Source of the DNA: Marinirhabdus sp963799365
GTDB lineage: Bacteria > Bacteroidota > Bacteroidia > Flavobacteriales > Flavobacteriaceae
DNA: 64,000 bases
Direction: 5' to 3'
Assembly: GCA_963799365.1 (NCBI GenBank)
Contig: CAWCWV010000017.1
Span: 186,001-250,000, forward strand
Of this stretch, positions 42,522 to 49,888 are shown piece by piece. The notes under the pieces were generated by a model. That model searched no databases, was not told where the DNA came from, and saw only the letters and a list, made by a program, of their open reading frames with translations. Each line of letters starts with the position of its first letter. Within the stretch, counting starts at the first letter, position 1. The translations under genes and the position numbers were made by a program.

Positions 42522-44181
42522 TGGTATTATTTATTAAGGTTCCATTATTCAACTGTATAATTTTTGTGCAATGTTTTCTCCACAATGGGTTTCGCGAGGA
42601 CACCACAAGCGACCAGGGGTGACGAGTATCGATTAAATATTCAATAATCCGCTGTGCTTCTTGTTGCTCGAAATTCTCCAAGGGATCTTTAAGTAATAGC
42701 AGTTCTGGACTGTGCACAATGGCACGCGCAATTACAATCTTTTTCGCAATAGTATAGGGTATTTGCTGGCCTTCAGGATAGATCATTGTTTGAAGTCCGT
42801 TGGGCTGTTTTTTAATAAACTGTAAGAGTCCAATATTCTCCAAAACTTCGTGAACCCGATCTCTGGAAATTGAGGGATCTCCAAACGTTATATTTTCAAG
42901 CAAAGTCCCTTCAAATGGATGCTGTTCAGGTAGTACCTGCCCTACTTTTGCCCTGTATTTATTGGGCCAAACCCCCTGTATAGAAGTATTATTTATATAT
43001 AATGAACCATGGGTTGGAAATTTTATACCGGACAATAGTTTCAACAGAGTAGATTTACCAGACCCTGAAGGGCCATCTAGTAATACACGCTCTTTGGCTA
43101 GTATTGAAAAACTAATATTTTTTAGAATACCTAGTTCATTGGGTGTGCTGTAATTCACCTGGTCCAATTCTACTTTTAAAGGTTGGCTGGTTTCGAACGG
43201 ATCAATACCATCTTGAGGCTCCAGCTCTTTATCTACTACTTGTCCTATTTTTTCTAGGGATGTAAGCACGTCGTAAAAAGTTTCCAGACCGGTAATTAGT
43301 TTTTCTACTGAAGCAATCACTAAAAGTATAATGATTTCGGCAGCGACAAATTGACCAATATTCATTTGCTGATTTAGCACTAACAATCCACCAATAATTA
43401 ATAATCCAGCAGTGACAAGAACCTTAAAGCCTACCATTTGGATAAACTGTAATAACAGAACCCTAAAATGATTTTCCCGTGATTCTAAATATTTTGTAGT
43501 TAAAACATCGTTGCGTTGCATAGCAAGTGTGGTATTTCCTGATAACTTAAAACTTAAAACAGACCTTGCTATCTCTTGAATCCAGTGTGCTACTCTGTAT
43601 TTATTTTTAGATTCTTCCAGGCTGGTATGAAGTCCTTTTTTTGCAGTAAACCGAAAAACTATATAAATGAGTACTACCAGCAATATTCCATAGATTATGA
43701 AAAAGGGATGGTAGAAAGACAGCAATAACAAACCGAAGACGATTTGTAAGATTGCCGCCGGAAAATCTATTAAAATTTTGGAAAGTCCTTTTTGCACAGT
43801 AAGCGTATCGAAAAATCTATTGGCCAATTCTGGCGGGTAATACTCTCTTAATTCACTACTTTTTATTTTGGGGAAGCGAAAAGCAAACTCAAAAGAAGAA
43901 CGTGTAAATATCTTTTGTTGAATGTTTTCGAGAATTCTTATTTGCATGAGTTGCAAAGTACCCTGAAATGCAACTCCAAGGGTTACCAATACCACTAAAA
44001 CGATCCATGATGTAGAAATCTGTGCACCTTGAATAAGGTTGATAATTGCTTGAATACCTAAGGGTAGCGATAAAGCAACGACCCCAGCAAATATGGCATA
44101 GTAAATAATTTGTCTGATATCTCGTTTGTCTAGCTGCAAAAGCCCTACAAAGCGTTGCCAAGGTGACATAGGTTTTTTCAT
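42514..44181 (-). CDS. ABC exporter, permease-ATPase fusion with a degenerate nucleotide-binding domain
   Basis: A 555-residue half-transporter: a six-helix membrane domain (about 25-300) and a C-terminal nucleotide-binding domain. Walker A is intact (GPSGSGKSTLLKLLSG). The signature expected as LSGGQ is replaced by GQQIPYTIAKK, and the Walker B region reads LLLLKDPLENF, so the catalytic Glu after Asp is absent. It may bind ATP but hydrolyse poorly, or work as a heterodimer. It overlaps tetR by 4 nt and hlyD by 8 nt. The substrate is unknown. Confidence 0.9.
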   Translation of the reverse strand: MKKPMSPWQRFVGLLQLDKRDIRQIIYYAIFAGVVALSLPLGIQAIINLIQGAQISTSWIVLVVLVTLGVAFQGTLQLMQIRILENIQQKIFTRSSFEFAFRFPKIKSSELREYYPPELANRFFDTLTVQKGLSKILIDFPAAILQIVFGLLLLSFYHPFFIIYGILLVVLIYIVFRFTAKKGLHTSLEESKNKYRVAHWIQEIARSVLSFKLSGNTTLAMQRNDVLTTKYLESRENHFRVLLLQFIQMVGFKVLVTAGLLIIGGLLVLNQQMNIGQFVAAEIIILLVIASVEKLITGLETFYDVLTSLEKIGQVVDKELEPQDGIDPFETSQPLKVELDQVNYSTPNELGILKNISFSILAKERVLLDGPSGSGKSTLLKLLSGIKFPTHGSLYINNTSIQGVWPNKYRAKVGQVLPEQHPFEGTLLENITFGDPSISRDRVHEVLENIGLLQFIKKQPNGLQTMIYPEGQQIPYTIAKKIVIARAIVHSPELLLLKDPLENFEQQEAQRIIEYLIDTRHPWSLVVSSRNPLWRKHCTKIIQLNNGTLINNTNA

Positions 44182-44861
44182 TTCATAGTGATGTTAAGTG
44201 AACTGAAGACAAGATGCTTGCAAAAATTAGTTGGGGTAACAGTCGCGTTACAATCCGTAATGGAAGGAAAATGATCTTTTAAAAAATACTGATGTAGCGA
44301 TCCTTCAACCACGGTACTAGCAAGTGATGCAGGAAAGGGATATGTTGGCTTTACAGCTAGAATGGCATCCTTAACTCTAGAAATAAGTCTTTTATAGGTA
44401 GTAAAATATCCCTCCTTATTTTCTTCATCTACATCCTTGGTTAAAAAAGATTTGGAATATTCGTTTATTACAATAGTATTCAATTTAACTTCATCAATAT
44501 GGGAGAAATTGGAATCTGTTTCAATAGCCATTGTAATGATTTCGAGGATTCTTGCTAATTTTTCTTCAGGATTTGTGATACTGAACGTTTTTAGGACCAA
44601 TTGATATTCTAACCAAGCCCAGTACCAAGAGGTTAAGTATAGCAAAAGTTTGTGCTTATTTTCGAAATAACGATATACCGAAGCCTCAGGTGATTTTATA
44701 CGATCTCCTAATTTTTTAAAGGTAAAGGTCTCAAAACCGATTTCATTGATAAGGATGATACTATTTTCTACGATACGCTTCCCTAAAGTAGAAGACTCAG
44801 GATCTTTCAGGTAAATTTTATCATTCACCTTTATTTGTAAATTTTTCAACAATTCTTGCAT
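44178..44861 (-). CDS. TetR-family transcriptional regulator of the exporter operon
   Basis: A 227-residue repressor. The N-terminal HTH (about 25-70, ILINEIGFETFTFKKLGDRI, then SPEASVYRYFENKHKLLLYL) fits TetR, with the family's YRYF motif. The rest is a helical ligand-binding domain. First gene of the operon, so autorepression through the dyads at 44885-44922 is likely. Confidence 0.92.
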   Translation of the reverse strand: MQELLKNLQIKVNDKIYLKDPESSTLGKRIVENSIILINEIGFETFTFKKLGDRIKSPEASVYRYFENKHKLLLYLTSWYWAWLEYQLVLKTFSITNPEEKLARILEIITMAIETDSNFSHIDEVKLNTIVINEYSKSFLTKDVDEENKEGYFTTYKRLISRVKDAILAVKPTYPFPASLASTVVEGSLHQYFLKDHFPSITDCNATVTPTNFCKHLVFSSLNITMK

Positions 44862-44884
44862 CTCAAAATATTTGAAGCAAACAT

Positions 44885-44922
44885 AATAGTATTACTATTA
44901 ATTACAAATAGTTTAACTATTT
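44885..44922 (-). promoter_or_regulatory. Two dyad operators upstream of tetR
   Basis: Perfect 15-bp palindrome AATAGTATTACTATT at 44885-44899 and, 6 nt further, AAATAGTTTAACTATTT at 44906-44922. Both have ATAGT/ACTAT half-sites. They lie 23 to 61 nt from the tetR ATG and between the divergent genes. Confidence 0.7.
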
Positions 44923-44977
44923 ATTATGAAAGTAAAACAATTAAAATAATACTTTTATACATGAAATACAAGTTGCT

Positions 44978-45292
44978 ATGATGACATTACAAATAGTATC
45001 CAAGCAAAAAGAATTGCTAGATGAAATAGGCATATTTTTATTGAATGAGCAATTAATTGCTAATGCTATGACTTCAGAAAGAATACGCTATAAAGAGATG
45101 AACAGTGGAAGCATAGAAGAAACAGAGCGGTTTCTTCTGAAATGTATTACAAAGTCCTTACTATTCAGCACCATCAATGAAAAACTTCGCAAACGGTATA
45201 AAGAAAGGACACCACTTATTTATTCCGAACCCATTATACTAATAGATCCCTTACAAACTGAAGAGATTATTGCCAGATTGGTCAAGGTTTAA
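44978..45292 (+). CDS. Hypothetical protein
   Basis: A 104-residue, charged, helical protein with no recognised motif, ending in a strand-like sequence (PLIYSEPIILIDPLQTEE). It is divergent from tetR and could be controlled by the dyads between them. It ends at the terminator shared with the cold-shock gene. Confidence 0.65.
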   Translation: MMTLQIVSKQKELLDEIGIFLLNEQLIANAMTSERIRYKEMNSGSIEETERFLLKCITKSLLFSTINEKLRKRYKERTPLIYSEPIILIDPLQTEEIIARLVKV

Positions 45293-45324
45293 TCTTTAAG
45301 TAGTAATTAACTATTTTGCACAAA

Positions 45325-45352
45325 AAAACCCACCTCGAAAGAGGTGGGTTTT
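45325..45352. terminator. Bidirectional terminator
   Basis: Perfect 12-bp stem AAAACCCACCTC (45325-45336) and GAGGTGGGTTTT (45341-45352) with a GAAA tetraloop, between convergent genes. Confidence 0.9.
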
Positions 45353-45371
45353 GTAATTTTCTAACTGGTAA

Positions 45372-45563
45372 TTAAACCAACTGAACGCGTACTGCTGTTA
45401 AGCCTTTACGCCCCATTTCTTCTTCGTATTGCACGGTGTCATCTTCTCTAATCTCATCGATTAGGTTCGTTGTGTGTACAAATACATCGTCTCCACCATC
45501 TGCTGGCTTAATAAATCCAAATCCTTTTGAATTGTTAAAGAATTTTACTGTTCCTTCTTTCAT
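45372..45563 (-). CDS. Cold-shock domain protein (CspA family)
   Basis: A 63-residue single-domain RNA chaperone with RNP-1 (KGFGFIKP) and RNP-2 (VFVHTTNL). It is slightly shorter than E. coli CspA (70). A long AT-rich upstream region (over 300 nt) could hold a thermosensing leader, as is common for csp genes, but no specific structure was resolved. Confidence 0.93.
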   Translation of the reverse strand: MKEGTVKFFNNSKGFGFIKPADGGDDVFVHTTNLIDEIREDDTVQYEEEMGRKGLTAVRVQLV

Positions 45564-45913
45564 TTTGGTACTCTTTTAAAATTAATTGTTACTAAATTCC
45601 TATTTCAAAATTGAAATAAAAATCGCAATGTACTTTGCTGAAATAGTCAGGCAAAAATCATACATCACTAACTTTACAAAGCAATAATCATAATATATGA
45701 TTGTTACTTCTAATGCTTTGGAAAAAAAAGATAAGGAATGGATTAATTACTCTTGAAGGGTACTATATAATACAAGCGAACTCACTTTTTAACAATGCAA
45801 ACATACATGAATTAAATGATTTAATCTTGTGTTTGGCTTTTTATTGGGAAAATGTCCTAGAGAAACCAATTTGAAATGAGCGTAGTTCCATTTAATCTTT
45901 ATCAAACAATCAA
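45564..45913. other. 350-bp intergenic region upstream of the cold-shock gene
   Basis: AT-rich, with no open frame of quality on either strand. It probably includes the csp promoter and 5' leader. No clear hairpin or repeat stands out. Confidence 0.5.
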
Positions 45914-46291
45914 TTAAGCAGTTGCATGTAATGTAGGATTGTCTTCGGCTTTGTTATAGTGAAATAACAAGGTTTTATAATAACGGTTTTGCATTTTACC
46001 ATTTTCAAGACACCCTTTTAGGGTTTCTTCTAAGTCGCTGTAGGAGACTTTTGTAGCAACAGCTTCATTAATATCATAAATTTTATAATCTTGTGGTGTT
46101 CTTGGTTTTGAATTCCAAAGAAGGATAGTTTCTTTATCAAAATCTATAGTAACATCTATTGCTCCAAAATAGAATTTTAAAAGCGATTTCTGAAAACTGT
46201 AATAGTCCTTGCTTAAATTTTCTGTAAACTGACAACTATTTTCGATGAGTTTTCTCATTTCTTCCTGTATGACCTGCTCTTGATTTTCCAT
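45914..46291 (-). CDS. Hypothetical protein
   Basis: A 125-residue cytoplasmic protein. The centre (LLKFYFGAIDVTIDFDKETI) looks like paired strands, the ends are helical and acidic. I do not recognise the family. It stands alone between the csp leader and the rhodanese gene. Confidence 0.65.
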   Translation of the reverse strand: MENQEQVIQEEMRKLIENSCQFTENLSKDYYSFQKSLLKFYFGAIDVTIDFDKETILLWNSKPRTPQDYKIYDINEAVATKVSYSDLEETLKGCLENGKMQNRYYKTLLFHYNKAEDNPTLHATA

Positions 46292-46412
46292 AGGATAAAA
46301 ATTTTAATCTGGACTAAAATATAAATCACTATGTGAAAATTTCGTTAATTGAAGATGCTTTGGCTTCAATTTAACTCTAACAAAATCAATGTGTTAAGGA
46401 AATTAAGAAGAT

Positions 46413-46808
46413 TTAATTGTCGGTTTCTAGCCCATCCTCTTCCCAGGCTGTGATACCACCTTTTAAATCATAAATTTTGGTAAAGCCTAAATCGGCAAGT
46501 ATTTTCGCCGCTCTGGCACTTCTTCCTCCAGATTTACAATACACATATACTGGTTCATCTTTGTCCAAGGTTTTTACCTTTTCTTGGAAATCGTCTTCAG
46601 TTACACAAATATTTTGAGCGTCTTTTAAATGTGAGACTCCATATTCGTCTGCGGTTCTTACATCTACTAGTTGTAGTGAAGAATTATTTTTATTGTAAAC
46701 AGCATCATATACTTCTTGTGGACTCACCGTCTCAATATCCTTGCTAGGTTGAGAACAAGAAGTAAGTGATAAAATTGCGAATGAAAATAGAATTAGGATT
46801 TGTTTCAT
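46413..46808 (-). CDS. Rhodanese-domain lipoprotein
   Basis: A 131-residue protein with a signal peptide and lipobox (LSLTSCSQPS, Cys at 18) and one rhodanese domain with active-site Cys in VYCKSGGRSARA. It would transfer sulfane sulfur at the envelope. It overlaps the upstream cytoplasmic rhodanese by one nucleotide (TAATG). Confidence 0.9.
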   Translation of the reverse strand: MKQILILFSFAILSLTSCSQPSKDIETVSPQEVYDAVYNKNNSSLQLVDVRTADEYGVSHLKDAQNICVTEDDFQEKVKTLDKDEPVYVYCKSGGRSARAAKILADLGFTKIYDLKGGITAWEEDGLETDN

Positions 46809-47122
46809 TATAAATTAGTTTTATCACCGGTCCATTCGCTAAATCCTCCCAATAAGTTGTAGGTTTTTTCAAAACCCATGGATTCTAAAATCATACATGC
46901 TTGTGCGCTCCTTCCCCCTGAACGGCAATAAATATAGTAATTTTTAGATTTATCCAACTCTTGGGCACCCGCCATAAAAGAAGGGGCGTTCTGGATATCA
47001 AGGTGTTGCGAATTCGGAATTATACCTTCGTCAACTTCATGTGGGGTGCGAACGTCTAAAATAACGCCAGTTGCATCTTCAAGCACTTTTTTGTGCCACT
47101 CTTCTTGTGTTAGGTCTTGCAT
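46808..47122 (-). CDS. Cytoplasmic rhodanese-like protein
   Basis: A 104-residue single-domain rhodanese with active-site loop YCRSGGRSAQA (Cys) and DVRTPHEVDEG. No signal peptide. It forms an operon with the lipoprotein rhodanese, so sulfur handling on both sides of the membrane is likely. Confidence 0.9.
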   Translation of the reverse strand: MQDLTQEEWHKKVLEDATGVILDVRTPHEVDEGIIPNSQHLDIQNAPSFMAGAQELDKSKNYYIYCRSGGRSAQACMILESMGFEKTYNLLGGFSEWTGDKTNL

Positions 47123-47204
47123 TCTAAATAAAATTTAAGCAAAAATAAAAAATCCGCGACAGATATATACCGTAGCGGATTGTTTTGTTACAAAATCTTA
47201 TACA

Positions 47205-47915
47205 CTATGCCTTCTTCTGCTTCACAGAACAACCTATTGCCTTGGTTTCTTTTACCGAAACTTCCTTCCCAGCCAATAATTCATCTATAGCTTTAGCTAA
47301 AAATTGATCTTTAACGGCATCGCCATCACGCACATTGTCATCAATGGCTCCAATATATTTAACCACATTGCCTCTGTCTTCCTTTTTCAATAAATAAACG
47401 TGAGGGGTTTTGGTGGCTCCGTAGGATGCATATATTGAGTTTGAAGCGTCATACAAATAAGGAAATGAGAAATTTGCTTCCTTTGCTTTTTTCTGCATCA
47501 ACTCATACGTATCATCGGGTTGTACCTCTGGATCGTTAGGATTAACGGCGATTACAGGGTAGCCCTTTGCTTTGTACTTTTTATCGAGTGCCACCATTCG
47601 TTCTTCACTGGCCACGGCAAATGGGCAAGTGTTGCAGGTGAAAATGACAACAAATCCTTTGGCATCTTTATAATCACTAAGTGATACCATTTTTCCGTTT
47701 ACATCTTTTAATTTAAAGTCTGTGGCTACATCGCCTATGCCATACCCTTTAGTTGCGATGAGTTCTTCTTTGTCTGCCATTGCCACTTCCTTAGTTGTTA
47801 TAGACGCAACTTGAGTAGTTACTTCTTTTTCTTTAGTTTCCTGGCAGGCTACAAAAAGAGTTGTAATTGCTACAACTGCTGCTAATTTTAAAAATTTTGT
47901 TTTCATGTTGTTCAT
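47205..47915 (-). CDS. Redoxin/thioredoxin-like secreted protein
   Basis: A 236-residue peroxiredoxin-like (AhpC/TSA) protein with a signal peptide and probable lipobox (LFVACQE). The active site is FTCNTCPFAV, giving a CxxC. KTPHVYLLKKE contains the cis-Pro region. It shares one base with the upstream TlpA-like gene, forming an operon. Confidence 0.88.
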   Translation of the reverse strand: MNNMKTKFLKLAAVVAITTLFVACQETKEKEVTTQVASITTKEVAMADKEELIATKGYGIGDVATDFKLKDVNGKMVSLSDYKDAKGFVVIFTCNTCPFAVASEERMVALDKKYKAKGYPVIAVNPNDPEVQPDDTYELMQKKAKEANFSFPYLYDASNSIYASYGATKTPHVYLLKKEDRGNVVKYIGAIDDNVRDGDAVKDQFLAKAIDELLAGKEVSVKETKAIGCSVKQKKA

Positions 47916-48487
47916 TATAAAATTGTTTTTAATTCGGTTTCTAATTCAGCGTATGTAAATGATTTTTCATAAAATTTTTGTGTGGAGCCCTTAATAAATA
48001 GGGTTGCTGGAATAGCCCCACTCCATTGGTCACTTACTTTTGGAATCCATGTATTGGCATCCGGATCGTCCAAAAGTAATATTTCACTTTGCAAATTATG
48101 TTTTTCTATGAAGGGTAGTACCTGTTTTTCTATCTGCTTCGGAAAATCCAGACTCACCAAAACTACTTTTACATTTTTATCTCTATAGTTTTTATGAAGT
48201 GCTTCAAAATAAGGTAGTTCACTTATACAAGGCTTGCACCATGTGGCCCAAAAGTTAATTACATAAGCTGTTTCAGGAGAGGGTTGCTGAAGGTATCTCG
48301 CTTCAAATTCATTAAAATCTACTAATTCTAATTCTTCATAAGAAGTGGTTTCAGTTTCAACAGAAGTATTGGTAGTGGTTTTAGTGATGGTTTTAACTAT
48401 CGCATTAGCATCCAATTGTTCGTTTTGGGTATTGTTTCCGCAGGATACCAATAAAATCCCTAATAGTACACTCAGTATTAGTTTCAT
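47915..48487 (-). CDS. TlpA-like thiol-disulfide oxidoreductase lipoprotein
   Basis: A 190-residue protein with a lipobox (GILLVSCGN, Cys at 16), a Thr-rich linker and a thioredoxin domain with WATWCKPC. It acts on disulfides outside the cytoplasm. Divergent from marR with a palindromic operator between them. Confidence 0.9.
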   Translation of the reverse strand: MKLILSVLLGILLVSCGNNTQNEQLDANAIVKTITKTTTNTSVETETTSYEELELVDFNEFEARYLQQPSPETAYVINFWATWCKPCISELPYFEALHKNYRDKNVKVVLVSLDFPKQIEKQVLPFIEKHNLQSEILLLDDPDANTWIPKVSDQWSGAIPATLFIKGSTQKFYEKSFTYAELETELKTIL

Positions 48488-48573
48488 AAGATAAAAATAT
48501 ACATTAGAATGATTGCCATTAATGAAATGCTGTTAAATTAATGGTAAAAAGTATATTGGTCTAAAATTTATAT

Positions 48574-48592
48574 TACATTTGTATATACAAAT
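48574..48592 (+). promoter_or_regulatory. MarR-type operator overlapping the marR -7 box
   Basis: Perfect 16-bp palindrome ATTTGTATATACAAAT at 48577-48592, overlapped by a TACATTTG -7 element at 48574-48581. It lies 15 nt before the marR ATG and 89 nt from the divergent tlpA-like ATG, so the regulator probably represses itself and possibly both sides. Confidence 0.72.
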
Positions 48593-48607
48593 ATTGTTAT
48601 TACAAGT

Positions 48608-49060
48608 ATGAAAATTGAAGAGGCTATTAAATCTATTCACAGCATGGGTCTTACTACTAAGACTGTGATTAATATTATGTTTACGAGCCGCATGATTGAA
48701 GAAAATATTCAGGCAGTTTTAAAGGAGTTCGAGCTTTCCATGCCACAATACAATGTCTTGCGCATTTTAAGGGGCCAACGCGGGAATCCTGCCAATCTTT
48801 CTACACTTCAAGAACGAATGATAGACAAAAGCAGCAATACTACCCGTTTGGTAGATAAATTAATTAAAAAAGGTTGGGCTAAACGCCAAATATGCGCCAA
48901 TAATCGAAGAAAAATTGAAATATTTATAACTGATGATGGTCTTACCCTTTTAAAAACCTTAGATCCATTAATTGAACAAAACAATGAAAACATAGTGAGC
49001 GCTGTTACTGAAACCGAATTAGAAACCTTAAACAATTTATTAGATAAATTTAGATCCTAA
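48608..49060 (+). CDS. MarR-family transcriptional regulator
   Basis: A 150-residue winged-helix regulator. The HTH is ANLSTLQERMIDKSSNTTRL and the wing DKLIKKGWAKRQICANNRRK. One Cys in the wing could sense oxidants or thiols, but this is speculation. It is followed 19 nt later by a YceI gene, a pairing seen in Bacteroidota. Confidence 0.92.
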   Translation: MKIEEAIKSIHSMGLTTKTVINIMFTSRMIEENIQAVLKEFELSMPQYNVLRILRGQRGNPANLSTLQERMIDKSSNTTRLVDKLIKKGWAKRQICANNRRKIEIFITDDGLTLLKTLDPLIEQNNENIVSAVTETELETLNNLLDKFRS

Positions 49061-49079
49061 ACTTTAAAAAACAAAAATC

Positions 49080-49649
49080 ATGAAAACATTTAAATCTTTA
49101 TTATTAATCGCTGTGGTTATAACAGCTTCAGCATTTACAAATCCTATGAACATGAAAAAGAAAATAGACATTAAAGAAAGCCAGATTGAATGGAAAGGCA
49201 AGAAAATTCTTGGCTCACACACAGGTACCATACAATTAAAAGATGGATTTCTAGAAATGGAAGGCGAAAATCTGGTAGGCGGAATGTTTACCGTGGATAT
49301 GACGAGCATTAATGTAACAGACCTAAAAGGAGAAGACAAAGCAAAATTGGAAGGACACCTTAAAAGTGCCGATTTCTTTGGAATTGAAAATCATCCAACT
49401 TCAGTACTTGTAATTAACAGCGCTACCAAAAATGGCAATACGTATAATGTAAAAGCCAACATCACCATAAAAGGACATACAGAGGCAGTAGCATTCGACC
49501 TAGAGATGGGAGAAAGCGCTGCACAAGCAAGTTTTAAAATAGACCGCACCAAATTCGACATTCGTTATGGTTCAGGAAGTTTTACAGACAACTTAGGTGA
49601 CAACGCTATTAGCGATAATTTCACGCTAGACGTTTTGCTGAAATTTTAA
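49080..49649 (+). CDS. YceI-family periplasmic protein
   Basis: A 189-residue secreted lipocalin-like protein. Signal peptide (LLLIAVVITASAFT), then the YceI domain with SQIEWKGKKILGSHTGTI and FKIDRTKFDIRYGSGSFTD near the end. The family binds isoprenoid-type lipids and is linked to stress. It is co-transcribed with marR. Confidence 0.92.
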   Translation: MKTFKSLLLIAVVITASAFTNPMNMKKKIDIKESQIEWKGKKILGSHTGTIQLKDGFLEMEGENLVGGMFTVDMTSINVTDLKGEDKAKLEGHLKSADFFGIENHPTSVLVINSATKNGNTYNVKANITIKGHTEAVAFDLEMGESAAQASFKIDRTKFDIRYGSGSFTDNLGDNAISDNFTLDVLLKF

Positions 49650-49659
49650 GAATTTGTTG

Positions 49660-49690
49660 TTTGTAATTTAATATTTCATCTCTATATTTG
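49660..49690 (+). promoter_or_regulatory. Promoter of the trp operon
   Basis: TTTG at 49660-49663, a 19-nt spacer and TATATTTG at 49683-49690, matching the Bacteroidota consensus TTTG-N19-TAnnTTTG exactly. The leader peptide ATG begins only 9 nt after the -7 box, so its 5' leader must be very short or absent. Confidence 0.88.
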
Positions 49691-49699
49691 GAACTTCAA

Positions 49700-49756
49700 A
49701 TGAAAAACACAAATACACATTCTTGGTGGTGGACTAACCTACGTAAAACAACGTGA
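49700..49756 (+). CDS. trpL: Trp operon leader peptide
   Basis: An 18-residue peptide MKNTNTHSWWWTNLRKTT with three consecutive Trp codons (TGG at 49724-49732). It sits between a canonical promoter and an intrinsic terminator upstream of trpE, which is the classic layout for ribosome-mediated attenuation: stalling at the Trp codons when charged tRNA-Trp is scarce would prevent terminator formation. Too short for ordinary ORF calling. Confidence 0.92.
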   Translation: MKNTNTHSWWWTNLRKTT

Positions 49757-49782
49757 GCTACCCCCGTATGTAACAATCATAT

Positions 49783-49813
49783 AAAGGCTTATCTTCACGA
49801 TAAGCCTTTTTTT
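49783..49813 (+). terminator. Trp attenuator terminator
   Basis: An 11-bp stem AAAGGCTTATC (49783-49793) and GATAAGCCTTT (49799-49809), loop TTCAC, followed by a T-tract to 49813. It lies 26 nt after the trpL stop. The competing antiterminator pairing was not resolved by eye. Confidence 0.9.
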
Positions 49814-49822
49814 ATTCCCGCT

Positions 49823-49838
49823 CTTCGACTCCGTTCAG
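49823..49838. repeat. Dispersed repeat, CTGAACGGAGTCGAAG core (minus strand)
   Basis: The 16-nt core differs by one base from the CTGAGCGGAGTCGAAG core found three times inside trpF. Words of this type are scattered through flavobacterial genomes. It lies between the attenuator and trpE. Confidence 0.65.
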
Positions 49839-49888
49839 GGTGAGTGAAATATTAAACAAAGATTTTCGCTGAGATGAAAATGACAAAA

